Origin: Neoceratodus forsteri
Lineage: Eukaryota; Chordata; Ceratodontiformes; Ceratodontidae
Direction: 5' to 3'
Assembly: GCA_016271365.2 (NCBI GenBank)
Contig: CM028130.1
Span: forward strand, 473,651,501 to 473,715,500
DNA: 64,000 nt
Shown one piece after another: positions 22,270 to 33,801 of the stretch. A model generated the notes under the pieces. That model was not told the DNA's origin and made no database searches. It was given only the letters and a program-made list of their open reading frames with translations. Each line of letters opens with the position of its first letter. The stretch's first letter is position 1. The translations under genes and the position numbers were made by a program.

Positions 22270-23380
22270 TAAATAAGGTTTTTCAACTTTGGTGCATATC
22301 TCAGGTATTTTTTGAATTTATACCAAATTTTCAACATGAGTTATTGGGACCCCTCCTCATGATTTCAGTCACTGTCATGGCGTTATTCGGTCCCAAAAGG
22401 TGATTTTGCGGTCACTGTGCAGAATCACCTTTGGGACCAATACTAAAGCGACAATGCCACTGTTCATGGGGGTCTCAAAAGCCTATATTATAAATTTGGT
22501 GAAAAAATAGCTGTTTATAGCATGTGTTTCCATGCACGCTCGATAACTTCATGAATTTATCATATTTTCACTCCAGATTTTCAAAATTGCCATTTCCCAC
22601 ACCTCCTGATGAACAGTACAGCTGTCATTTTACATATCCTTGCGAAATGTGTTTTCGTACGTCCGGGGCAGAATAGCGCTGATCGCTGTGCAAAATCAGT
22701 TTACCACGACAGTTTGAGGGAAACGTGATGATGCTGTTCATGAGCAGAGGTCCTAAAATGCCTATGTTGAAAAATTTGTTCAAAGTCCATAAAATGACTA
22801 TGTTACAAGCGTGTTATGCGCAGTTTCCACGCACCCTTGTAACTTCGCAAATTTGCAATATTTCCATGCCAGATTTTCAACACTGGTATTTTTTCATACC
22901 TCCTTATGAACAGCAGCTGTCATTTTTCACATCCTGCCCAAAATGTGTTTCCGCCCCTGTGGCGCACAATGGCGTGGTCGCTGTGGGAAATCAACTTTTG
23001 GGACAGATTAACAAAATCACAGCACCACGGTTCATGAGGAGAGGTCCCAAAATGCCTATGTTAAAAATTTGGCTAACAAACTCCCAAAAATAATTGGGTT
23101 ACGGATGTGATTTGCGCAGTTTCTATGCTTGCTCATGACCACCAATTTTTCATATTTTCACTCCAGATTTCCAACGTTGCCATTTTTTTACGTCTCCTCA
23201 TGAACAATACAGTTGTCATTTTCCACATCCTACCCAAAATGTGTTTTCATCCTTATGTCGCCAAATGGCATAGCCGCTGTGCAAAACCACCTTTCAGCTA
23301 ACAAACTGATTGTGCCGCTTTTCATGAGGTGGGCTCACAATAAGCCCATGTTCAAAATTTGGAGTGAAAATACCAACACA
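22270..23380 (+). repeat. U1 tandem array, units of about 295 bp (copy B)
   Basis: CAGCTGTCATTTT or CAGTTGTCATTTTCCAC recurs near 22619, 22917 and 23211, matching the array at 13280-14330. Units are 80-90% alike by eye, with many small indels. Confidence 0.65.
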
Positions 23381-23399
23381 CGCCTATGGTGTTAGGGAT

Positions 23400-23760
23400 T
23401 ACAACTGTAGCACCCCACCCTGTAGAGACTGACAGGCGTCAGGGGTGTGACTTGGGATCATCGGCTGTAATGCTCATGCCATTCCACCCCACCCTGCTGC
23501 GAGTGACAGGCATCGTAGTGTGCCTTGCACTCTTTGGCCACAAAGTTCACCCCATTCTCGTATACTGCATCCACCTCAGTGTATTTCCTTATGGAATGGG
23601 ATAAGTATAATGCCCCAAAACCCCAAAGCACACCACAGCACTTGTCAGTGTCTACAGGGTAGGGTGAGGTACAATGGCATGAGCATTATAACTGATGACC
23701 CAAAGGCACACCCCAATGCCTACGGGTCTCTACAGGGTAGGGGTGGGGTTGGCGTCACTT
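23400..23760. repeat. Foldback tail of U1 copy B
   Basis: CACCCTGTAGAGACTGACAG (about 23415) and CTGTAATGCTCATGCCATT (about 23465) reappear as reverse complements: CTTGTCAGTGTCTACAGGGT (about 23641) and AATGGCATGAGCATTATAAC (about 23672). The arms are each about 150 bp around a centre near 23580. Copy C has the same structure at 58480-58850. Confidence 0.65.
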
Positions 23761-23866
23761 CAACACTTCACTGCCATTCCTATTATACGTCTCTAACTCT
23801 GGCACTACCAATGCCAATGCCAGCGAAACAACATTCGGCATTGACGGATGCTTGTTTTTTTAGTTT

Positions 23867-26800
23867 TATTTGTTCGGTTATTCAAACCATTACAAATTCA
23901 TTAATAAATAAAATAGACATTAGAAAAGGACACGTTTGTCCATTGAACAATACACAATACCAAATACATCACAAATGTCAAATACTAAAAATGTTCTCCT
24001 GGAAGTTACAATATAATACATCCAGTTAAAATTTAGAGTAATCTCCTGTCTGAAGGCTAACTCTATTTACCTTTTTTCATAATGTTTAAGCAGATCTCAA
24101 ATTCCTTTTATGGGCTCTGTCATTATTAGAAAACTAATGCAAGCACGCCTTGATACAGGGTATAAACTATCACATAATTTTTATTAATGCTATCTCATCT
24201 TTCATAAGTAGTCTATAAAAGTTAATATGCCTATCATACATTTATTCCCTATGTAGTTTTTGTGGCTATCTTAATATCTATACTCAAGAACACCTGAATA
24301 AAGACTATATTATGTTGACTCATGTTAGCAACCAAAAAGACTGACCAGGATTTCCTACAAGCATGACAGAGCAGTAATGGCCACTCCACACCCAAGGCGC
24401 AATCAATGACAATTCTCTCCGGGGATCAGTGTGGGTGCACAGACAACATATCCAGGTGGATCTCAAGGCCCAACATTGGGCTACTTTTGCTGGCTGAGTC
24501 AATACCGCCCAGACAAATCAGTTCCCTTCCCTTCCCTGCCCACACACAAGCTAGCTCAGACTTGCTGAACTGGGAAACCTCTTAAGCCATTCCACAGTGC
24601 ATTCTGCCCTATGACTCACTGGTTAAGCACCAGTCCAGCCACTCTTGCCAGCTGCCCATGGGTGTGTTAAACAAAATTACTGCATCTCAGGCAGCTTCCT
24701 CAGTATGGGTCATTTTACCCAATAGTATAGCACACATGGGTTCACACCTCGAACCAGCCCGTACCTCCCTACACTGTATCCCACCAGAGCCATCACCAAG
24801 TGTCCCCATCAGTGCCGGGTATTCACTCTACTCTGTGCCTCTACAGATCATTCCCAATCAATCCCATAGCAACCACACCTTGTCACACACAAATGACTTT
24901 CCACATACATAATTATACAATAAATAATGAGAGCCTCATGTAACCTAAACCTGTTGCAAATAGCACAGTTCTACCATGCACATGAGACAGACTGACTTTG
25001 ACCCATATCTTGTATTGACTTTCTACTTGCCCCTGGTGTTGAACTTTCAGCCCCCCACCTGTCATAAAACTTCAGATTCTTTCTATAGAAAGTTAACTAG
25101 AGGTTAATAAGTCATTAACCCTGAAATTCCAAAGGATTGGTATCAATTATAATTACAATTTCTATTCAGAAATGTTAACAGGTTCTAGCAGCTGGTGAAA
25201 TGGTAATTATCCAATATGTAAAAGATATACGTATACATCATGTTTTGTTGTGGGTATTATGCTTGAACTTACAAGCAAACCTTACAACACAATTTTAAAA
25301 TAACCACACAATAATACATTAACAGTTATCATTCAAAATAAATATATACAAAGAGTTCAATCCTCGGGATGCTGATTCCAATGTATAGGCACCAATATGT
25401 TCCCCTGATAACTAATTTACTCATAGTAATAACGTTCCATCAAGCCATTCCTGGGCTTCCAGGAAGGCAAGGTATTTTAGTCGCACATATTTGAATTCCA
25501 TTTTAAGTAAAATTTATATCACATCCTCAGGCCCAAAAATGAGCGTTCTGGCTTCAAAATTAGAATTTATCAGCTGTGGAGACATTGAAACTTTAAAGAA
25601 TAAATCAAAAGTTCAAACTCCAGGTTAAGAGTTCTGGGAAGTGATTCGATATCAAAGCAAAAATGTTCGAAATCAATATTCTTGGTTAGCTAGTTGCCTT
25701 GTGAGGAACTAAAACTCAAAAACATCAGCGAGTACTTATTAAAGGGTTTTATCCCATATACAACCTCCAAAGTCGCTAAACAGCATCCTTGCACAGAACA
25801 ATGAGTCTCTGTGCAAACGAACACATCAAGAAACACAGTCAGGCCCCCAACTAACTTTTCCCAGTTTTCTATCTGGGGGTATAGGAGTCCAATCTCATGC
25901 AGAGGCTTTGCTTAATGACCCAGTTCCTCACTGTGGCATATCATCCTCAAAATATCTGTGGAAACCACCTGTAAAACAGATAAGAAAAAGAAATGCTCCT
26001 CTGAGCGTAGCAATTTATAACTTCATGGTACTACTGTGACCCCCCCCCCAACCTTAGGCAATGCTAGCATACGTTTGGTAAGGGTAAAATGAGCCTCTCA
26101 TCATCAATACAGCTAACGCAACCAGTGCAGTGTCTGCTCCACTTGTTTCTGCTGGAGTCCTTCCAGCTCTCATCTGTTAGGAGGTTGGGGATGCACCATA
26201 ATAGCCCATTTTGAGTTCTCTATCCTCTCCTTAGTCCACAGCTCATGTCTCTGAATCCTCTAGAAGAGCTTCCAAACAAAATTTAGCCTCACCAAGGGAA
26301 CACCGAGTATTGGGACCTGCACACAGGCAAACGGCAGCTGGTAGAAGCACAGGTAATTTTAAGGCTGGCCTGAAAGTTAAAAACACCAATATTTGGGCAT
26401 TTTACAAGTAGGTTGACCTAAAATTATCCATACAGAATAATTGTAAAAGAACTTTTTGTCAGCATGGTGAGGAGCAGAGCAACAACGCGGTGATCTTGTT
26501 CTATTTATCACCCTAGTATTAATGTATTTGCAGCTTCCAGGTTTTCCTGCTGAGACTGGGTTTTACCTCCCATTTTGATCTTGATGTACGTTCAAATTTC
26601 AGTACCCTTCAGTTGTATTTTCCAGCAATATCAGTCATTCCATTCAGCAATCATTATTCAGTTAGAATATTTCCCTCAGGGTTTTTTTTTTTGTGGACCG
26701 CCACCCTCTATTCTGCTCTGACCACCCGACAACCTGCCCCATTCCCACTTCCACCCTTGCCCCCACAGATACCCCCCCTGCTTACCCCCCCAGGGTGGGG

Positions 26801-26881
26801 CTATGGCACCGGACAAGCCCATCTATGACACGGGAAGGTGTTGGTGGGGACAACCACCAACATTGCCTCCCTGGATTTCCC
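23867..26881. other. No gene seen; one L1 ORF1 scrap at 24997-25063
   Basis: AT-rich, non-coding sequence. 24997-25063 (GACTTTGACCCATATCTTG to CCCCCCACCTGTCAT) is nearly identical to 42174-42238 inside the minus-strand L1 ORF1, apart from an extra CCCCTGGT, so it is a fragment of the same L1 family. The open frame at 24658-24912 has no recognisable homology. 26690-26870 is GC-richer and also unrecognised. Confidence 0.4.
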
Positions 26882-27059
26882 TTCAAGAGATAAAATTAGG
26901 ACGAGCTCCACAAGATAGAAATCTTCAAAAATTTATTATCAATGTGTCAGACACCTTCCAAAGGCTATTTTTCGTGGTGACAGCCACTTCATCAGGCCCA
27001 CAGTGTTCCAAAATCTATAGAATAATATAAAAATAGAACTTTTAGTTCTGGGAACAAAG

Positions 27060-29285
27060 CGACTACCAAACAGTGTGGTTCACAATAAACACAGCCATAG
27101 AGTCAAGCCATACAATAACAAGAGTATTGGACTTTAGGAGGGTTGACTTTGGGAAAATGAGAGAGTGCCTCAGAAAAGCACTAGCAAATGGGCAAGAATG
27201 AGGGGTGGAGGGACGATGGGGAATAATCAAAACAGCCATCACAGAGGCAACAAGCCTTTGTGTGAAGCGAATCAATAAAACAAAATGAAGGAAAAAAACA
27301 CTATGGTTCTCAAAAGAGGTGGCAGGGAAGGTTAAGGAGAAAAGGATAGCATTCAGGAAATATAAGGAAACAAAGAAGGATCAGGACAGAGAACTTTATC
27401 AGTTAAAGCAGAAGGAAGCAGGGAAGGCAGTCAGAATAGCAAAGGCCCAAACCGAGGAAAAGATAGCCAATTCTGTTACGAAGGGGATAAAACCTTTTAT
27501 AGGTACATTAGGGAGTGAAGACAGACCAAGGGAGGGATACGGAGACTTAATAAAGGGGAAGGAGTGTGGGCAGAGAGTGATAGTGAAAAAGTAGGAATAC
27601 TGAATGAATATTTCTGTTCAGTATTCACAACAGAAGAGATGGGGAGGTACCTAAACCAAACAAGAGAAACGCTCTGGATAGGGGTGTCAATACCAGTCCA
27701 TTCACAGAAGAAAGGGTTTTGAAAGAACTCTTGAAACTGAGGGTGGACAAAGCAATAGAGCCTGATGGGATTCACCCCAGAATTATAAAAGAACTAAGGG
27801 TAGAACTAGTGACACCACTGACTACTCTCTTTAACAAATCATGGGAGGATGGGGTGGTACCTGAGGACTGGAGGAAGGTGGATGTGATTCCACTTCACAA
27901 AAGTGGGAGCAGGGCAGAGGCAGGAAACTACAGACTGGTTAGTTTGACCTCAGTGGTAGGAAAAATTATGGAATCACTTCTGAAGGAAAGAGTTGTTGAG
28001 TGCCTAGAGGCCAGTGGGGCACAGGACCCAAGGCAGCATGGATTCACAGCTTGGGTGACCAAAGTAGTAGACCAGGGAGGGACTGTGGATATGACCTACC
28101 TAGATTTTAGCAAGGCACTTGACACAGTCCCACACAAAAGATTAATATACAAGTTAGCCAGCCTTGGAGTGGGTCCCAAGGTGGTAGCCTGGATAAAAAA
28201 TTGGCTGGACAACAGGATGCAAAGGGTAATAGTAAACAGAGTCCACAATGAAGAAAGGAGGGTAACTAGTGGGGATACCGCAGGATTCAGTACTGGGACC
28301 GGTCCTCTTTAATGTCTTGATAAGTGACATTGGAGAGCACCTGGCAGGAAAATATGTCTCTTTGCAGACTACACAAAGATCTGCAACAGGACTGATACAC
28401 AAGGTGGGTGGAAAGGATGAAACGGGGACTTGGCAAGGTTGGAGGAATATTATAATGTATGGCAGCTCAGATTCAATGCAAAGAAGAGCAAGGTAATGCA
28501 CCTGGGAAACAAAAATCCAGGGGAAGAGTACACAATGGCGGGTGAGATGCTAACAACAACAAAAATTGAAAGGGACCTGGGAGTAATTATATCAGATGAC
28601 CTAAAGGTGGGCAAGCAATGTGAGATGGCAGTAAGGATGGCTGAGGGGATACTGGGATGCATAGGAAGAGTTATCAACAGTAGAAAATAGGAAGTTGTTA
28701 CCTCTCTGTACAGACAGTTGGTGAGACCCCATCTGGAGTACTGTGTGCAGTTCTGGAGACCCCATCTCCGCAAAGACATAGACAGAGTGCAGGCTGTTCG
28801 GAGGAGGACAACCAACATGGTGCAGGGTCTAGACCAGAAGACATATGAAGAGAGACTAAAGCAGCTTAATATGTATACCCTTGAGGAAAGGAGGGAGAGA
28901 GGGGACATGATAGAAACTTTCAAGTACCTCAAGGGAATTAACAAAGTCCAAGAGGGTAGCATCTTTCAGAAAAAGAGATGTGCAAGAACAAGGGGGCACA
29001 ATCTGAAGATGGGGGGGATGGCTCAGAGGTAATGTTAGAAAGTATTTTTTTCACGGAGAGGGTTGTGGATGCATGGAACGGCCTTCCTGAGGAGGTTGTG
29101 GAGTCACAAACAGTGGGAGAATTCAAGAATGCATGGGACAGACATTAAGCAATTCTAGTTGGGGGTAGGAGGAAGTAAGCTATTGGTTAACTAGAATCTG
29201 CAGCTTATGCATCAGGTAGGGAAATGGGCAGACTAGGTGGGCCAAGCGGTCCTTATCTGTCATCAAATTCTATGTTTCTATGTAG
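27060..29285 (+). mobile_element. CR1 LINE copy, 5' truncated
   Basis: Runs from the end of the endonuclease-to-RT linker (RVLDFRRVDFGKM) to the CR1 3' tail TTCTATGTTTCTATG (29267-29282). It is the same subfamily as the CR1 at 5501-6965, with more frame breaks. Confidence 0.85.
27319..29032 (+). pseudogene. pol: CR1 ORF2 reverse transcriptase, decayed
   Basis: In order across frames: AGKVKEKRIAFRKYKETKK (linker, 27319-27594), DKAIEPDGIHPRIIKELR and WRKVDVIPLHKSGS (27719-28312), TYLDFSKALDTVPHKRLI (motif A), a broken motif B near 28270, a degraded YADD region near 28360 (DYTKI), KIERDLGVIISDDLKVG (28430-28690), and RPHLEYCVQFWRPHLRKDI (28718-29032). Compared with the copy at 5617-6905 it has lost the QHGF block by a small deletion near 28050 and carries at least five frameshifts or stops. 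Inactive. Confidence 0.8.
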
Positions 29286-30229
29286 TATATTACAGGAATA
29301 CATAACTTCCCTTCAAACCACAACAACAACTGGTTGTACCACAATCCAGTTATTTCCACTCCCCAAAGGGAGAACCAGCATTCTTGGGCAGATATTATTA
29401 TCTTAATCAATTGATGTTAAATATATCTGAGTAGCCTGTCTGGGCCAGAGCTGGTGGATTTGGCATTACTTGAATAATTCAATAAAGACTCAACCACATT
29501 AGCTGTTCATGGCTCCACACATTTCATTCTCATTTTTATTCATTTCTTAAGAAAATATCTATTCTAAGCACTCTATTCTTAAGTCAAAAGTCTAAACAAG
29601 TAATATGCTCTCAAATATGAAGTTTGTCTGTAATATTTCACCACTTTGTGACAGTACCTTAAATGGTTAGTACCTTATTATTTTGTAGCATAAAATCACA
29701 TAAATGGAGTTTACTTCTCCTTCATCCTTACTTTCAGGGTCATATTTCCTTTAACTAACATGTAAATAAAAATCTTATTTTGTATCCTGCCTTCTCCAAA
29801 AAAATCCAGTTTTTAATAATTGTGGTAAAATTAAGTTAGTTTGGTACATACCAAACTAAAGCTCTTGGCTGTATTCTGTTACCATGACATAGTATTAATA
29901 TATCCGCTATGGGCGTAAAAAACTAATATTATTAAGAAAACATTTTGGGGCATCATTTCCCTAGTTTGTTTGAAATAAAACTAATAGTGTAGTTTAGTTA
30001 TACCTTGTATAGTACTCTCAGGACTACGTCTGTGGTTCTTTGTAACTCTGTTTGTTATAGTCTACAAAATACTAAAACAAAACCTCATTTTAACATTTAT
30101 GAGTTAACTTTCTGACTTGCTAAGTAAAACATAGTTTAAAATGTTTCTTGTACTATCCAAGTAAATGCAAGTGCCTACCTTTATAGCCAGACTTGAAAGA
30201 TAAACATCAGGAGCAGACCACTCGGAGGA

Positions 30230-30800
30230 TCTCCTGTATGGTGTGATCTGCCTATGTCTCTGCTGGCGGGGGTGATGATGTCACTAAGTGACATTCCAAT
30301 GCCACTTCAAGCAAAGCTAGCAAGCCACAAAAGTGGTTGGAGGCCTTGAGGGATAGCATTAAAGACTGGTGTTAGGCTGCAGTGTCTTGTGCTATTCCAG
30401 CTCACCATCAGTGGTCTCCGCCAGTGGAAATTCCACTATAGAAATTTTTTTAACAAAACCTAAGGAGTTAAAACATGTTGGTGTCTCCTTGTAATTGCTA
30501 CAAAATATGTAGTTTATACCAATTTACAGCAAATATGAAAAATATATAATGTAGGGTAGCGGGGGTGAACACATCACAATGTGATGTAACACTGCCACTG
30601 CAAACACTGTTGCTGGAAAATGCCAAATGGCTGGAAGCCCTAGTGAGTGGCATAAAAGAAAGATGTCAGACTGCGGTGTTGAGATGACACTCTTGTTCCA
30701 CACCAGTGGTTCACCCCCTGCCTGTGGTTATAAAACATAAAGTTTTACAAAAAAGGTTTTCAAGTTTTGAAACATGAAGTTTCACCACATAATATTATTA
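30230..30800. repeat. Two diverged tandem units of about 320 bp
   Basis: 30300-30430 and 30590-30720 share the order of GCCACTTCAAGCAAAGCTAGC-like, TGGAGGCCTTGAGGGATAGCAT-like and GCTGCAGTGTC-like words (second unit: TGGAAGCCCTAGTGAGTGGC, ACTGCGGTGTTG, CACCAGTGGTTCACCCCC). Divergence is high. Confidence 0.45.
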
Positions 30801-30892
30801 ACCCATAAGTTATATTCTATCAGTGTTGCATAATAAAATAATTCTCTGAAGATTTCTATCTTGTGGAGTTCATCCTAATTTTATCTCTTGAA

Positions 30893-31738
30893 TGGATTCT
30901 GTTGGTCACTGCAGGATGACACAAGCTTAAATACACTGGAGCTCATTTAAGAGCAGGGGCATCCTGAACTGACATTCTCTGTCCCTGGCTTCCCCCCCAG
31001 GGCAGGGTTCAGGGCCGATGATGCTGCAGAGCCGTAATTGATCGGCAGGGAGGCCAGGGAACCATTGAGACTGAGTACCAGAGGTGGGCTTCATTCCAGG
31101 CGGCCAGCAATTTTTGAGTGCTTTTTCCCACAGGGGTGGGAACATGCAATGATGACCTGCATCCACCCTGCCCCCCCCCCGTAGGTTATGGCATCGACAT
31201 GGAGGAACCCCCAGCCTCTTCCAGGGATCCTTGTTATGCTGATCACTCTACGCCCTCCTCCTGGATAAGGAGAGCAGTCCCAAGGATGCTCAATCCTTAT
31301 CCTCAGGCTGGCCCTCCAGTGCTCCGGGTCTGTTCCCAAATCCGGGTCGCTGGCATTGCAGACAGGTGCCCTGCCCTGTGCTGGTGGGTCAGCATCCCTC
31401 AGGTTCTCCCAATGGAGGTAGACAGCTCATGCTCCTCTTGAAGTCCACATCTTGAAGTTAAGTCCCTCGTCTTGGGTGGAGGTGCTTTTCTGTAGGCTGC
31501 TTATCTCTTGTGCTGCCTCCCAGCTGTCAAAGTCCATTTCTGCAGGGGAAGCTTTACCCATGGAGATCTTCGGTTGACTGCATCCGGGGTATAGTATTTA
31601 AGACTTCAGCTGCCAAAGGGTGGGGTCCTAAGCCCACAGGAGTTCCTTTAACTGTGTAGACAATGTTGGTAACACCTCTGAGAGCTATTCTCCCTGCGCC
31701 TGCCTAAGGTCCACCTAGTCTCATTCTGTAGTCCCTTC
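30893..31738. other. No gene seen
   Basis: Mixed-composition sequence with short open frames on both strands (for example 31091-31441) but no recognisable homology, splice structure or repeat partner elsewhere in the window. Confidence 0.35.
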
Positions 31739-31952
31739 CTTTATTTATTTATTTAGTTGTTTAACCAGGTATAGCACACTAAGCCGAAAGCTTTTTTACA
31801 GGAGCAACCTGGGCGCACAAGGAGGTTAAGTGACTTGCTCAGGGTCACACAGTATGCAAGTGGAAGCTGTGGGATTCAAACCCAGGTCTGGTCTGCTGGA
31901 TGTCACCGGATTTGCAGCTCAGAGCCTTAGACCACTGCGCTACACTGCCTCC
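31739..31952 (-). mobile_element. tRNA-derived CORE-type (MIR-like) SINE
   Basis: On the minus strand it starts GAGGCAGTGTAGCGCAGTGG with an A-box (TAGCGCAGTGG) and a B-box GGTTTGAATCC. Next is a CORE/MIR-like segment containing ACTGTGTGACCCTGAGCAAG and CACTTAACCTCCTTGTGC, then a 3' part AGTGTGCTATACCTGGTT and an AAATAAATAAATAAA tail. The B-box and core match the MIR/CORE-SINE pattern closely. The tail region recurs as a tiny fragment at 62726. SINEs of this type are transcribed by RNA polymerase III and moved by LINE machinery. Confidence 0.85.
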
Positions 31953-32404
31953 TTTATTTTCCAGTCAAGGTTAGGCCTCCTCACAGTCTTCAGGCTGGAT
32001 GCTATCCTTTCAGCAGTTGCCACTGACCTCATTTCATGCTTTGATGGGATGGCTTTCTTTTTTAGGAACTTCCTTTAATTGCAGAGATCAACTCACAGCA
32101 CCCCACAGTGTTATTCCTTAGAAGGATAAAGAGAAAGATATCCCTCCAAAAATGTCCCCTGATTATTGAGCTCCAAATTAACATTCTGAACTATCACAAT
32201 AATAAGTTCCCATCCCAGGGGAGATGGCAGCCAAAGCCATGGATCTCCAGAGATTTCCTCCACAGGGTTTTTTTTGTTCTCTCCTGAGTGCTGAAGGCCA
32301 TAATGTAGTACATGCATTTAAGTACGGCGTTTACCCTAGTAGTGGGTGTCTGCTGTGAGTTGGGGTTGGATGATGACTCTCTTACCCTTCAATCCTGCCA
32401 TTTA
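31953..32404. other. No gene seen
   Basis: Ordinary mixed sequence between a SINE and a CR1 tail. No homology recognised. Confidence 0.35.
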
Positions 32405-32735
32405 ACATAGAAACATAGAATTTGATGGCAGATAAGGACCGCTTGGCCCACCCAGTCTGTCCATTTCCCTACCTAATGGATAAGCTGCAGATCCTAGTTA
32501 ACCAACAGCCTACTTCCTCCTACCACCAACCCCTAGAATTGCCTTATGTCTGTCCCATGCATTCTTGAATTCCCCCACTGTTTTTGACTCCACAACCTCC
32601 TCAGGAAGGCCATTACATGCATCCACAACCCTCTCTGTGAAAAAATACTTCCTCACATTTCCTCTGAGCCATCCCCCTTCTATCTTCAAATTGTGCCCCC
32701 TTGTTCTTGCACATCTCTTTTTCTGAAAGATGCTA
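32405..32735 (-). mobile_element. CR1 3'-end fragment
   Basis: Matches the last 330 bp of the CR1 at 5501-6965 in the same orientation: CATAGAATTTGATGGCAGAT, then the coding tail for a VVDAWNSLPEEVV-like stretch, ending at CTTTTTCTGAAAGATGCTA. It is severely 5' truncated, so only the end of ORF2 and the 3' UTR remain. Confidence 0.85.
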
Positions 32736-32977
32736 CTCTCTCCTTACAGAAGTCATGCCTCTGTCAGTCACTAGATGCTGTCAGTCATTGCTCCAAACAA
32801 TCTCTGTCTGTTATCGGTCATCACCAGTTGCTGTCAGTCAGTACTCTACTCAGTCTCTGTGTTTACCACCTGTTCCGCAGTACTTTTGGGATCTTTCATA
32901 AAGTACCTTTAGCCTAAAGGAATTATATTTATACAGCACCTCTAGGGGCGGGACCCTCCTCAAAAGAGTTCCTTTGC
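32736..32977. other. Unassigned; contains left target duplication of next insertion
   Basis: Has a CTGTCAGTCA word repeated three times near 32755-32845. The last 16 bases (32962-32977) are the target duplication AAAAGAGTTCCTTTGC. Confidence 0.35.
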
Positions 32978-33520
32978 AGGGCCAGCCCAGTGGTGCTGAG
33001 AGCTGGGGCAATGGACACCACACCTCACACCATGGTGGCGATCCAGGCTGGGAAGTGAGCCTTGGCCTTCAGGAGTCAGCCGGGTGGGGGGGGGAGGGAA
33101 GGAGTGTGGATGAGCAGCTGTCAGGCAGCTCTCTTCTCCCTGGGAGGGAGACAACTTTTCCTCAGCTCTTGACTGTCTCCAACAGGAGGCTTGGTGGCAG
33201 TGCCAAGCCAACAGGAGAAGTGGCGCTAGGTCGGGTGGGGGGAAGGGGCCATCACTGGGTGTCTCGGCACATACAACACCTCCACGTCATGCGTGCGTGC
33301 ACGCACTTGGCCTGGGGTCCCAGGACTAGGAAGAGAGAAAAATGGAGGAAATTGGGCTGTGGGTGATGACTGACTCTCTGTAGACTCTGCATCTGGTGTC
33401 CAGGCACCACCATAGCCCTGTGGCAGAGGGCGCAGGTGAAGGTAAGTCCTGGGGGAACTGAAGTGATGGGGCTGGGAGGGTCAGTCAGAGGGCAGCAGCC
33501 AAGGGCAGTAGGGAAAAAAA
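32978..33520 (+). mobile_element. Unidentified poly(A) retroposed sequence
   Basis: A 543-bp GC-rich segment ends in an A-run and is flanked by the perfect 16-bp duplication AAAAGAGTTCCTTTGC (32962-32977 and 33521-33536). These are hallmarks of LINE-mediated retroposition. It begins AGGGCCAGCCCAGTGGTGCT and ends GGGCAGTAGGG plus A-tail. No long conserved frame, tRNA head or known SINE is recognised. It could be a SINE family I do not know or a processed transcript. Confidence 0.65.
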
Positions 33521-33536
33521 AAAAGAGTTCCTTTGC

Positions 33537-33801
33537 CATCATGGTACCCAGACAGGGTGGTAGTCCCCCATGGGACAGAGAGTGTGAACGGCCAAAGTAT
33601 TCAAATGTAACAGTCAAACACCACATTCATTCTACTACCTTCACACTATCAACAATGTTACACAAGCATTGGGGGAGTGTGGCTAGCAGCCTTGTAAAGA
33701 TGAGCTTGCAATGAGCTCTGCCAGCAGTGATCAACTCTGAGATAAAATAGTCAAGGTTGGTTTCTATTTCTATTTTATTAATGTGGAGCAAAATTCATAG
33801 A
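33537..33801. other. Unassigned AT-rich spacer
   Basis: Continues the pre-insertion target sequence. Nothing recognised before the ORF1 remnant. Confidence 0.3.

Larger units (their letters stand above)
22040..23866 (+). repeat. U1 complex repeat, copy B
   Basis: 22040-22270 matches 3705-3940 of copy A. 22270 onward matches copy A from 13280 (AACTTTGGTGCATATCTCAG, GTCACTGTCATGGCGTTATT), so the 12029-13270 part is absent here. The tandem units of about 295 bp run to about 23380. A foldback tail (23400-23760) and the shared end CATTGACGGATGCTTG follow. No coding gene. Confidence 0.65.
26882..30892. mobile_element. Segment bounded by 47-bp terminal inverted repeats, type unknown
   Basis: 26882-26928 (TTCAAGAGATAAAATTAGGA onward) and 30846-30892 are inverted copies differing at about two positions. 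Between them lie a short unique part, a plus-strand CR1 (27060-29285), AT-rich sequence with no gene, and a pair of diverged direct repeats (30230-30800). No transposase is recognised. It could be a non-autonomous DNA transposon that later received the CR1, or two oppositely oriented copies of a short repeat. Confidence 0.45.

Noticed and set aside
31900..31952. Possible tRNA gene (A and B boxes)
   Set aside because: The segment continues into a CORE domain and A-rich tail, and the arms do not fold into a full cloverleaf. It is the head of a SINE.
32960..33540. CpG-island promoter of a host gene
   Set aside because: GC-rich, but bounded by a target duplication and A-tail. It is a retroposed insertion, not a resident promoter.
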